Assembly (NCBI GenBank): GCA_964644705.1
Contig: CAZXYF010000145.1
Span: 1 to 7,936, forward strand
From: CAZXYF01 sp964644705
GTDB taxonomy: Bacteria; Planctomycetota; Brocadiia; SM23-32
Length of the DNA: 7,936 nucleotides
Direction of reading: 5' to 3'
Shown here: one piece after another, positions 1-6,339 of the stretch
Position numbering within the stretch: position 1 is the first letter of the stretch
Layout: each line of letters starts with the position of its first letter
Notes under the pieces: model-generated
Told to the model about the DNA's origin: nothing
The model's database searches: none
What the model saw: only the letters and a program-made list of their open reading frames with translations
Translations under genes and position numbers: made by a program

Positions 1-236
1 AGGGCCGACGGAGGGCTGGTTGGTGCGTCGGCGCACGTAGTGGCTAATCATCTGGACCTCCGGGGCAGGCCCGGAGGGGCCAAACCGCAGCGACTTTTCC
101 CCAAGGGGACACCGAATGTTATTTCCGCTATTTGGCGAATTGGGGTTCACTGTATTTCCCAACGGATCAGGAGTTCTGGGTTTACCGAATGTTTACCCGT
201 TGCCCTCCCCCGAATTCCCCTGCCCGACCCCACAAC
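1..236. other. Left-edge intergenic stretch, no clear gene
   Basis: I see no convincing gene here. One plus-strand frame is open from the window edge to a TAG at 38-40 (ending ...GWLVRRRT) and another to a TAA at 43-45. Either could be the last residues of a gene entering from the left, but the stretch is too short to judge. The rest holds a G+C-rich hairpin (53-82) and a 10-bp direct repeat, ACCGAATGTT, at 111-120 and 184-193. The longer plus-strand frames that continue from here run antisense to the transglutaminase-like gene and look like chance. Confidence 0.4.
53..82. terminator. G+C-rich hairpin, possible terminator
   Basis: A perfect 8-bp stem, CCTCCGGG (57-64) and CCCGGAGG (70-77), encloses a 5-base loop. 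It is extended by TGG (53-55) pairing with CCA (80-82) across a small internal bulge. It lies just after possible stop codons at 38-45 and before the end of the minus-strand gene at 237, where a terminator would be expected. No T-run follows directly; the nearest is TTTT at 95-98. If it terminates transcription it is not a classical intrinsic terminator. Confidence 0.3.
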
Positions 237-1790
237 TCAATGCCGGATGCTCCTGACGTTCAATTCCAGTGTCCCCATCACTTCCATTATGGCCGCACGG
301 ATGTCGATCACCGCATCATGCCGGGCCAGATCACTGTGAGCCATGGCTATGTGGGTACCGTCAAACGATCCCAGGGCCGCATCAATTGGTAGCCATTTCC
401 CCGCATACACCTCCGTCCACATATGAAAATAAAAACGGCGCCGGGTATCGCCGGGAAGCGGCCCTCCATACGCCAGACCGCATGTCACCCGGGAGGGCAG
501 CCCCGCAGCTCGGGCCAGCGCGGCGGCAAGAAGTGCATGTTCTGTGCAGTCCCCAGCCTTCTGACGCGCCGTCTCGGCGGCCGTGGCAAAGCCCATCCCC
601 AATGTCTTTTCTTCAATCACTTTCCCCACATAGCGCTCTATTTTCCTGGCCGCCTTGACCGCGTTTTTCTCTTCTCCCACCGCCCGTCGACTCATCCGGC
701 GTATATTCGAATCGTTAATCTCCAACCAGGGTGTCTCCATAAGATACCGCTTCATGTCCGAACCGCTGTAGGGCAGCTCAACAATTTCACCTGACGGGAT
801 CTCCGGTCGTTCCGTAATCACCGTGATCCTGCCGTCCTCTTGCTGCACGGATTGCCCCATAGTATCCGGAAGTTTGAGGGCCACATCGGATTCATCGGCT
901 TTTTTCACCGCTTCACCGAGCAGAACAACCCGCATTCGTGAAACGCTCCGGGGATTTTTTATGGGCCTGTCCGGAGTAATGGCCGTTGATACCATTATTT
1001 CTGCCGTGCCACCATCACTTTCCCGGGCTACACGTTCACTGCAACGTTTCATTTTCAGCTCGAGAGGACCCATTGTTGCCTCGGTCATCCATACGGTCCC
1101 TTTCTCATCCACCCACTCCACTGTCTCCATTCCGGGCATCATGGACAGTTCGACCTCCACCCGGTGCAACCATTTTTGTATTTCTCCTATTTGTTTCTTT
1201 TTTTTCTCCCCCACGGCAACCTCCGCCGTAACTTTTCGCGTGGGGGCCTGGGTGGTAAAAACCGGAAGCGAATACTGCGTCCCCGGGTTGTATCCACGAC
1301 TCCTGGATATGCGTTCGACAGCCCATGGACCGAGTACCTCCGGAGCTTCAGCCGTTTGTTTCACCCTGCTCGACCCCTCACCACTCCTGATCACCCATTG
1401 CCCATCCTCCAGCGTGCCGGTCGTCTTCTGATTGATCGGCCCCTGACTCATCTCACGCATAAAGGAGAGAACACGCCCGGACCCGTTCTCAGTGATCCGC
1501 TGCTGCACCCGGATGTGCATCTCGGTGTTCCCGCGTCGTATGGCATACTCCTGGGTCATGTGGGTGACGTAACGTTTCTTATCCCCCCGACCCTTCCGCA
1601 CGGTCCGCATGTGAGCATGGCCAACTTTCTCGCCCTGCATATAAACCGCCATCCAACGATCCACGAGCTCGGTCTGCGCGGAGGCGCCCCCACACAGTAC
1701 CATCCACAAACTGAGAACAATAGCTCCCAGATTACGAAGTGCCCCTCCGTTCATTGATCGAACAGCGCCCGTAGCTTCTCCTCGTCGCAT
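237..1790 (-). CDS. Exported transglutaminase-like domain protein
   Basis: This 517-residue protein has a signal peptide and a C-terminal transglutaminase/protease-like fold. The hydrophobic signal core (about residues 21-36) ends in an ASA-Q type cleavage site near residue 38, so export is likely. Residues 45-250 look beta-rich and are not assigned. The core at about 360-490 has the triad in order: Cys415 in GDCTEHALL, His456 in FHMWTEV, and Asp470 in WLPIDAALG. Such domains can crosslink or cleave amide bonds; substrate and reaction cannot be read here. The start at 1790 has GGGGA seven bases upstream. Met13 at 1754 would give a more usual 26-27 residue signal peptide but lacks a ribosome site. 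An A8 run lies in the KKKK stretch (residues 196-199). No same-strand neighbour is seen, so it may be transcribed alone. The domain is a confident call; the biological role is unknown. Confidence 0.88.
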   Translation of the reverse strand: MRRGEATGAVRSMNGGALRNLGAIVLSLWMVLCGGASAQTELVDRWMAVYMQGEKVGHAHMRTVRKGRGDKKRYVTHMTQEYAIRRGNTEMHIRVQQRITENGSGRVLSFMREMSQGPINQKTTGTLEDGQWVIRSGEGSSRVKQTAEAPEVLGPWAVERISRSRGYNPGTQYSLPVFTTQAPTRKVTAEVAVGEKKKKQIGEIQKWLHRVEVELSMMPGMETVEWVDEKGTVWMTEATMGPLELKMKRCSERVARESDGGTAEIMVSTAITPDRPIKNPRSVSRMRVVLLGEAVKKADESDVALKLPDTMGQSVQQEDGRITVITERPEIPSGEIVELPYSGSDMKRYLMETPWLEINDSNIRRMSRRAVGEEKNAVKAARKIERYVGKVIEEKTLGMGFATAAETARQKAGDCTEHALLAAALARAAGLPSRVTCGLAYGGPLPGDTRRRFYFHMWTEVYAGKWLPIDAALGSFDGTHIAMAHSDLARHDAVIDIRAAIMEVMGTLELNVRSIRH

Positions 1791-1810
1791 ATTTTCATCC
1801 CCATTCTCAC
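1751..1810 (-). other. Possible short upstream ORF overlapping alternative start
   Basis: In another minus-strand frame, a short ORF can start at GTG 1810, ATG 1804 or ATG 1798. It reads MKICDEEKLRALFDQ from the last of these. Its TGA (1753-1751) overlaps the ATG of Met13 of the transglutaminase-like gene (1754-1752) as ATGA. This layout would suit translational coupling or a leader peptide if Met13 is the real start. The start codons have only weak ribosome sites and the ORF is 15-19 codons long, so chance is a serious alternative. Confidence 0.2.
1798..1802 (-). promoter_or_regulatory. Ribosome-binding site, transglutaminase-like gene
   Basis: GGGGA lies seven bases before the ATG at 1790-1788. 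It is the only ribosome-site-like motif at usual distance from either candidate start and is the reason for choosing 1790 over Met13 at 1754. Confidence 0.45.
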
Positions 1811-1836
1811 GTAGAATTCCCAGGATCCTGTCCTTT

Positions 1837-1842
1837 ATTGTA
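1837..1842 (-). promoter_or_regulatory. Possible -10 box for transglutaminase-like gene
   Basis: On the minus strand this reads TACAAT, four of six matches to TATAAT, about 47 bases upstream of the ATG at 1790. The best -35 candidate at 17-18 bases (TTCGAG, 1861-1866) is poor and overlaps the left arm of the inverted repeat at 1856-1888. Such a weak -35 overlapping a dyad would suit an activated or repressed promoter, but the call rests on the -10 alone. Confidence 0.3.
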
Positions 1843-1855
1843 CATCACCTGCAGG

Positions 1856-1888
1856 CAAACCTCGAATTACAGGCGAACAGGAGGTTTG
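1856..1888. promoter_or_regulatory. Inverted repeat, candidate operator in divergent region
   Basis: CAAACCTC (1856-1863) and GAGGTTTG (1881-1888) are perfect reverse complements separated by 17 bases. Overlapping them is a near-perfect direct repeat, CAGGCAAAC (1852-1860) and CAGGCGAAC (1870-1878), spaced 18 bases start to start. The site lies between the right-facing promoter (1923-1950) and the left-facing -10-like box (1837-1842), where a shared regulator of both genes could bind. A stem-loop in the left-facing transcript is less likely because the site is upstream of its expected start. Confidence 0.35.
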
Positions 1889-1922
1889 AACTATCCCACC
1901 AGGACATCATTTGCCAATTGAT

Positions 1923-1950
1923 TTGAAAAGGGGCAAGGATACGGTACAAT
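1923..1950 (+). promoter_or_regulatory. Sigma70-type promoter for the acidic small protein
   Basis: TTGAAA (1923-1928, five of six matches to TTGACA) is followed after 16 bases by TACAAT (1945-1950, four of six matches to TATAAT). Transcription would start near 1957, giving a leader of about 125 bases before the ATG at 2081. It is the best promoter-like sequence I found in the window. Confidence 0.6.
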
Positions 1951-2025
1951 CAAAAGCAGGTTACGCAGACAAACCACCGACCTCATTCCACTTGCGCGAT
2001 TTTCTCTCACTTTGTAACCCCCGTT

Positions 2026-2044
2026 CCACGGTATCTCACTGTGG
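2026..2044 (+). other. Small hairpin in the 5' leader
   Basis: CCACGG (2026-2031) pairs with CTGTGG (2039-2044), including one G-U pair, around a 7-base loop. TTTTT follows at 2051-2055. It could modestly affect transcription or mRNA stability in the leader of the small acidic protein. The stem is short and the T-run is separated from it, so it is not called a terminator. Confidence 0.2.
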
Positions 2045-2065
2045 GATAACTTTTTCACCTATCTG

Positions 2066-2071
2066 AAAGGA
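2066..2071 (+). promoter_or_regulatory. Ribosome-binding site of the acidic small protein
   Basis: AAAGGA lies nine bases before the ATG at 2081. It fixes this start and supports the short frame as a real gene. Confidence 0.7.
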
Positions 2072-2080
2072 CGAAGACGG

Positions 2081-2461
2081 ATGATCTATAAGAAAGACGA
2101 ATATGTTCAGGAAAATGACGAGGACAATCGATTTCCGGTAAAACGCATCGAAGTTCTTGATGCAATTGGCGACGACGATGACACACGTTTCATCGGATCT
2201 GTCGCGCTTGGTATGCAGACTCCCATGGGGATGCAGCAGATTCCGGTGAACTTCGAGATCGAAGCTGAGGATATCGAAGAGGCCTTTGAGAACTTTGAGG
2301 CGCATGCCAATCCGCGCATTGAAGAAACCCGAAAAGAGGTTCAGCAGCAGATCCAGGAAGCACGTCAGCAATCGCAAAACCGGGTCGTTGGTCCGGACGA
2401 AATGAACCTTCAGAACCAAGAGGGCAATGTCATCGATTTTGACAACCTGAAAACGGACTAA
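2081..2461 (+). CDS. Small acidic protein of unknown function
   Basis: I do not recognise this 126-residue protein. It has no signal peptide or membrane segment and is probably cytosolic. It is strongly acidic: about 30 Asp/Glu against about 12 Lys/Arg, including four consecutive Asp at residues 31-34. Residues 36-60 look beta-prone (FIGSVALGM...IPVNFEIE). Residues 62-75 form an acidic helix-prone stretch, and 80-100 a Gln/Glu/Arg-rich helix that could be a short coiled coil. The tail is polar and probably disordered. A real gene is supported by the promoter at 1923-1950, the AAAGGA ribosome site and the strong terminator at 2473-2513, which together make a one-gene unit. The sequence suggests a soluble binding or accessory protein, but no function can be given. 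An antisense frame of nearly the same length covers it and is rejected. Confidence 0.8.
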   Translation: MIYKKDEYVQENDEDNRFPVKRIEVLDAIGDDDDTRFIGSVALGMQTPMGMQQIPVNFEIEAEDIEEAFENFEAHANPRIEETRKEVQQQIQEARQQSQNRVVGPDEMNLQNQEGNVIDFDNLKTD

Positions 2462-2472
2462 CCGTCCCCGCC

Positions 2473-2513
2473 GCCCTGTCAGAGTTTCCTCTCTGGCAGG
2501 GCATATTTTATTT
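2473..2513 (+). terminator. Intrinsic terminator after the acidic small protein
   Basis: GCCCTGTCAGAG (2473-2484) pairs with CTCTGGCAGGGC (2491-2502) over 12 bp with a single G-U pair and a 6-base loop. A T-rich tail, ATATTTTATTT, follows at 2503-2513. It begins 12 bases after the stop codon at 2461 and ends 26 bases before the phosphorylase start. It is the clearest terminator in the window. Confidence 0.88.
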
Positions 2514-2528
2514 CAGGGTCCCCAGCTC

Positions 2529-2532
2529 AAGG
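2529..2532 (+). promoter_or_regulatory. Ribosome-binding site of the phosphorylase gene
   Basis: AAGG lies seven bases before the ATG at 2540. No good promoter is visible between the terminator (ending 2513) and this site. Confidence 0.5.
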
Positions 2533-2539
2533 TCCTACT

Positions 2540-4687
2540 ATGGATATCGCCGCTGATCTCCGCAAATTATCGCGTAATCTCTACTGGACATGGCAACCGG
2601 AAATTATTGATGTTTTCCGGGATCTGGATCCGATCCTCTGGAGAGAGGTCAATCACAACCCGTATGAGTTCATTTCCCGTCTGCCGGAGGAAAAGCTGCA
2701 GGAACGGGCAGCGAACCTGGCGCTTGATGCGCGCATCAACTGCGCCTTCCATCAGCTGCGAGACTACACTCAGGAGACAAACACCTGGGGGGACATCCAT
2801 GCGTCCCCGTTGAAAGGCCGTCCGGTGGCCTACTTCTCCGCCGAATTCGGGCTCCACGAATCCCTCCCCCTGTATTCCGGCGGGTTGGGAGTCCTGGCCG
2901 GAGATCATCTCAAAAGCGCGTCCGACCTTGGCATTCCCATCGTTGGGATTGGTCTCTTCTATGCCCAGGGATATTTCAACCAGTGGCTGGATGAAAATGG
3001 ATGGCAGCAGGAGGAATACCTCAAATCGGACGTTGATGATCTGCCGATGCACCGACTCACCGATTCGGACGGGGCGCCCCTGAAGGTGCAGGTTGAAACA
3101 CGCGAATCCAACATCAATGTCGCCGTGTGGGCGGCGGACGTCGGTCGGAACCGGCTGTTGCTGCTGGACTCCAACCTGGAAGAGAACCGACCTGAGGACA
3201 GACAACTGACCGCCAACCTGTACGGAGGGGATCAGACGGTACGGATACGACAGGAATTGATTCTGGGAGTGGGGGGAATGCGGACGCTTCAGGCACTGGA
3301 TATCAAACCGGGGGTCCTCCATCTCAACGAGGGACACAGTGCGTTTGCCGTGATCGAGTTGGCCAACCAGATCATGCAACGGGAAAAACGGAGCTTTTCG
3401 GAAGTTAAAAACCGGATATCGTCCAGAACAGTTTTCACAACACACACACCCGTAGAAGCGGGTCATGATCGCTTTGACCCGGGCCTGGTCGAACACAATG
3501 TCGGCCCACTCCGGGAACAAATGGGATTGGATCAACACGATTTTCTGGGACTGGGACGCGAGAACCCCCTGGCGCGCGAACAACAATACTGCATGACCGT
3601 CCTGGGCATGAAGATGTCCAACTACATCAACGGGGTGTCATCCATTCATGGCCGCGTTTCCCGAGAGATGTGGCAGGGACTGTGGCCATCCCGCTCGGCC
3701 GCTGACGTCCCCATTGCGCACATCACGAATGCGGTCCACACTCCTTCCTGGCTGGCCGTTCCGATGTCCCGATTCTATCAGCGATTGCTGGGACCGGACT
3801 GGCAGGACAAAATGTGTGAATCCGAAATGTGGGCCGACATCGACTCGATGGATGAGGAAGAGTTCTGGGAACAGCAACAAATCATCAAAGTCCAGCTCGT
3901 CAACTTCCTCCACCGGCGTCTGTGCCATAAATGCGGCGATGGGAAACGCGGAAACCTCCTGTACGACCACGATGAACTGCGCCTGGATCCGTCCATCCTT
4001 ACCATTGGTTTTGCACGCCGATTCACCGAATATAAACGTCCTGGCCTGCTGCTGCAGGATCTGGACCGGCTGGATGAGTTGGTGAATCATCCAGAACAAC
4101 CCATACAAATCGTTTATTCGGGCAAGGCCCATCCAAACGATGATAACGGCAAACAGCTCATCCAGCGCGTGATAAATGCGACCAGGGATCGCCGGTTCCG
4201 CGGGCGCATCGTCTTCGTGGAAAACTACGACATCAACGTCGCCCGTCATCTGGTGCAGGGCGTGGACGTCTGGCTCAACTGCCCGCGTCGCCCCCAGGAG
4301 GCGTGCGGAACGAGCGGGCAAAAAGTCATTCTCAATGGGGGGCTCAATCTGGCCACCCTGGATGGCTGGTGGCCGGAAGGCTACGACGGCACGAATGGAT
4401 TTGCCATCGGCGACGGCCGACAGCATTCCGATCCCGAGAAACAGGATCAGTATGATAAAGAGCAGCTGTACACACTGCTCGAGAATGAAGTCATCCCTCT
4501 GTATTATTCCCGGGATGAGAATGGCGTTCCGCGCCAATGGATCGAACGTCAGAAAAACGCGATTCGATCCCTGGCCTGTAAATTCAGTTCCGACCGCATG
4601 CTGAAAGATTATACCCTGCAGTGCTATCTCCCCGCTGCCGGCGCCGCCACCTCAGCACGGTCCCGGACCCGGTCATTCAATGAGTGA
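2540..4687 (+). CDS. glgP: Alpha-glucan phosphorylase (GT35, short type)
   Basis: This cytosolic PLP enzyme releases glucose-1-phosphate from the non-reducing ends of glycogen or maltodextrin. The N-terminus (LSRNLYWTW..., then HNPYEF) is typical of the compact bacterial and archaeal alpha-glucan phosphorylases, the group carrying the DUF3417 N-terminal domain. Conserved stretches follow in order: YFSAEFGLHESLPLYSGGLG (98-117), LHLNEGHSAF (260-269), FTTHTPVEAGHDRF (299-312), NAVHTPSWL (397-405), GFARRFTEYKR (490-500), SGKAHPNDDNGK (527-538) and EACGTSGQK (587-595). Lys595 should bind PLP; Gln594 stands where Met is common. At 715 residues it is shorter than the better-known members of this group (about 820-850), mainly at the C-terminus, but all catalytic regions seem present. 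The gene sits just behind a terminator and converges on aroK-aroC, so it may be transcribed alone. Activity is confident; the preferred glucan is unknown. Confidence 0.95.
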   Translation: MDIAADLRKLSRNLYWTWQPEIIDVFRDLDPILWREVNHNPYEFISRLPEEKLQERAANLALDARINCAFHQLRDYTQETNTWGDIHASPLKGRPVAYFSAEFGLHESLPLYSGGLGVLAGDHLKSASDLGIPIVGIGLFYAQGYFNQWLDENGWQQEEYLKSDVDDLPMHRLTDSDGAPLKVQVETRESNINVAVWAADVGRNRLLLLDSNLEENRPEDRQLTANLYGGDQTVRIRQELILGVGGMRTLQALDIKPGVLHLNEGHSAFAVIELANQIMQREKRSFSEVKNRISSRTVFTTHTPVEAGHDRFDPGLVEHNVGPLREQMGLDQHDFLGLGRENPLAREQQYCMTVLGMKMSNYINGVSSIHGRVSREMWQGLWPSRSAADVPIAHITNAVHTPSWLAVPMSRFYQRLLGPDWQDKMCESEMWADIDSMDEEEFWEQQQIIKVQLVNFLHRRLCHKCGDGKRGNLLYDHDELRLDPSILTIGFARRFTEYKRPGLLLQDLDRLDELVNHPEQPIQIVYSGKAHPNDDNGKQLIQRVINATRDRRFRGRIVFVENYDINVARHLVQGVDVWLNCPRRPQEACGTSGQKVILNGGLNLATLDGWWPEGYDGTNGFAIGDGRQHSDPEKQDQYDKEQLYTLLENEVIPLYYSRDENGVPRQWIERQKNAIRSLACKFSSDRMLKDYTLQCYLPAAGAATSARSRTRSFNE

Positions 4688-4707
4688 GTCCAGCACGTTT
4701 CCGGTCT
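4688..4707. other. Convergent 20-base gap without visible terminator
   Basis: The phosphorylase gene and the fused aroK-aroC gene end tail to tail with 20 bases between their stop codons. I see no hairpin with a T-run in the gap. Transcripts from the two sides may overlap or end inside the opposite gene. Confidence 0.5.
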
Positions 4708-6321
4708 TTACTGTTCTTTCCACCACCCCGGATTGAGGCGCTCCTGTATTTGCCAGGCATCCAGAAGAACCAGTGCGATCATCGATTCAACTACTGGCAC
4801 CACCCGCGGCGCGATACAGGGATCATGACGCCCCTCTATCGTCAGATCCTGGTCCTGACCGTCCACATCACAGGTATGTTGGGGAACGGACACGGACGGA
4901 GTCGGCTTGATGGCCAGGCGCATTGTGAGGGGCTGGCCACTGGATATGCCGCCAAGCACCCCACCGGCATTATTGCTTTCAAACTCCATATCGCTCATCT
5001 GATCATTGTTTTCGCTGCCATACATCCCGGCCACCTCAAACCCCGCTCCAATCTCACACCCTTTCACCGCGCCAATGGAGAAGACGGCCCGGGCCAGACG
5101 AGCATCGAGCTTGGCAAACACGGGATCCCCCAGCCCCGCCGGCAGGCCATGCACTTCCGCCCGCACCATCCCCCCCACCGAATCGCCCCGGGATTGTGCT
5201 TCAACAATGACTTCGCGCATGTGCTCGGCCGCTTCAGGATCACCACACCGAACGGAATTATCCTCCACACAGTCCCACCGGATTTCCTCTGCCGTGACAT
5301 CGCCCACGCGGGTAGTGCAGGCACGTATCTCGACCCCCCGCCGCTCCAGTATTTGAGCGGCAATTGCCCCTCCCGCCACGCGACTCGCCGTCTCACGTCC
5401 CGACGATCGCCCCCCACCCCGGTGGTCGCGAATGCCGTATTTGCGCCAGAAAGTGTAGTCGGCGTGACCCGGGCGGAACAGTTCACGGAAGGCCTCATAA
5501 TCTTTGGAATGACTGTCCTTGTTCTTTATCAACATCCCGATCGGTGTCCCCGTCGTTCGGCCTTCAAACACACCGGAAACGATCCTGATCCGGTCACTTT
5601 CCTTTCGCTTCGTGGAGACTTTGCTCTGTCCCGGCTTGCGCCGGTCAAGCTCCTTCTGGATGTATTCTTCATCAATTTCCACGTCGGGTGGGAGCCCATC
5701 AAGCACGGCCCCCACCATTGGACCGTGGCTCTCCCCGAACGTCGTCAATCGCAGAGCATCACCGAATGTGTTGGCCGATTGGGATCGCGATGCAATCTCG
5801 GCGCTGCACCTGTGCAATGCGGCCTCCGCCACTTCATCAGGTGTGTAATCCCCGGCCTCTACAACAGCATCGCAACGGGGAAGCAGGATATCCCTCAGCT
5901 GTTCCGTCCGTCGCTCAAAAGCAGCCCGCGGATCGTCCGCATCATCCAGAAAAGCGGGAAGACCTCCGGTCGAAATACGCTCCCAGAGAACCTCCACCGG
6001 CGCGTCCAGATAAACCCATATGCTGTCCGGACGAAGCAAACGTCGCGATTCGGGATTTTTCAGAGAAGACCCCCCCGTCGATAGAATACACCAGTCCATT
6101 CCGGCCATCCGATCAACGGCCTTTTTCTCAAGATCCCGGAAATATTCTTTCCCGCGCTCGCGATAAATTTCCCGGAAGCTCTTCTGCTCGCCCCCACGTT
6201 CTTCGTAAAGTAGTTCAATGACCTGATCGACGTCGATCGCTTCCACGTCCAGCATTTCGCCCATCCGATCAGCCACCGTACTTTTACCCGCCGATTTAGG
6301 GCCCGTTACTACGATTTTCAT
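4708..6321 (-). CDS. aroK-aroC: Fused shikimate kinase - chorismate synthase
   Basis: This single 537-residue frame joins two shikimate-pathway enzymes. Residues 1-170 are a shikimate kinase, which makes shikimate 3-phosphate with ATP: P-loop GPKSAGKST (7-15, Lys13), shikimate-contacting Asp30/Asp32 in AIDVDQ, Arg62 in YFRDLE, and STGGSS (81-86) in place of the usual TGGG. The lid region reads GGLPAFL (119-125) where RPLL is usual. After a short linker, residues 185-537 are a full-length chorismate synthase, which converts EPSP to chorismate with reduced FMN: GESHG (196-200), RPGHADYTFWRKYGIRD (283-299), GGGRSSGRETASRVAGGA (302-319) and RHDPCIAPR (498-506). AGGAG lies eight bases before the start. 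EPSP synthase, the step between, is absent from the chain. There is no stop or frameshift at the junction, but an internal TTG start could also yield AroC alone. Confidence 0.94.
   Translation of the reverse strand: MKIVVTGPKSAGKSTVADRMGEMLDVEAIDVDQVIELLYEERGGEQKSFREIYRERGKEYFRDLEKKAVDRMAGMDWCILSTGGSSLKNPESRRLLRPDSIWVYLDAPVEVLWERISTGGLPAFLDDADDPRAAFERRTEQLRDILLPRCDAVVEAGDYTPDEVAEAALHRCSAEIASRSQSANTFGDALRLTTFGESHGPMVGAVLDGLPPDVEIDEEYIQKELDRRKPGQSKVSTKRKESDRIRIVSGVFEGRTTGTPIGMLIKNKDSHSKDYEAFRELFRPGHADYTFWRKYGIRDHRGGGRSSGRETASRVAGGAIAAQILERRGVEIRACTTRVGDVTAEEIRWDCVEDNSVRCGDPEAAEHMREVIVEAQSRGDSVGGMVRAEVHGLPAGLGDPVFAKLDARLARAVFSIGAVKGCEIGAGFEVAGMYGSENNDQMSDMEFESNNAGGVLGGISSGQPLTMRLAIKPTPSVSVPQHTCDVDGQDQDLTIEGRHDPCIAPRVVPVVESMIALVLLDAWQIQERLNPGWWKEQ
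5815..5827 (-). promoter_or_regulatory. Possible internal ribosome site and TTG start for AroC
   Basis: On the minus strand GGAGG (5827-5823) stands five bases before an in-frame TTG (5817-5815, Leu169 of the fusion). This is just ahead of the chorismate synthase domain, which begins ANTFGDALRLTTFGESHG at residue 183. A start here would give a separate 369-residue AroC, close to normal size plus a short extension. No ATG or GTG lies between the two domains. The match may be chance because GAGGCC also encodes ordinary residues. Confidence 0.3.
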
Positions 6322-6329
6322 TATCTATA

Positions 6330-6334
6330 CTCCT
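6330..6334 (-). promoter_or_regulatory. Ribosome-binding site of aroK-aroC
   Basis: AGGAG lies eight bases before the ATG at 6321-6319 on the minus strand. It fixes the start directly in front of the kinase P-loop. Confidence 0.75.
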
Positions 6335-6339
6335 GACCG

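Noticed and set aside
823..1431. Plus-strand open frame of 202 codons
   Set aside because: It is antisense to the transglutaminase-like gene and rich in Ser, Pro and Thr without domain-like pattern.
1164..1757. Plus-strand open frame of 197 codons
   Set aside because: It is antisense to the N-terminal half of the transglutaminase-like gene, with low-complexity Pro/His/Arg composition.
1821..1830. Perfect 10-bp palindrome CAGGATCCTG
   Set aside because: One palindrome of this size is expected by chance every kilobase or so; nothing else supports it as a site.
2036..2419. Minus-strand open frame of 127 codons covering the acidic small gene
   Set aside because: The plus-strand frame has a matching promoter, ribosome site and terminator; the antisense frame has none of these.
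2439..2444. Perfect TTGACA as a -35 box for glgP
   Set aside because: It codes for FDN near the end of the small gene, and no -10-like sequence follows at 16-18 bases.
2567..3586. Minus-strand open frame of 339 codons
   Set aside because: It lies wholly antisense to the conserved phosphorylase gene, with no recognisable motif.
3638..4537. Minus-strand open frame of 299 codons
   Set aside because: It is antisense to the catalytic half of the phosphorylase, including the PLP-lysine region.
4684..6084. Plus-strand open frame of 466 codons
   Set aside because: It is antisense to the fused aroK-aroC gene, whose motifs are unmistakable. Its product is rich in Pro, His and Arg, as antisense frames of G+C-rich genes are, and shows no known motif.
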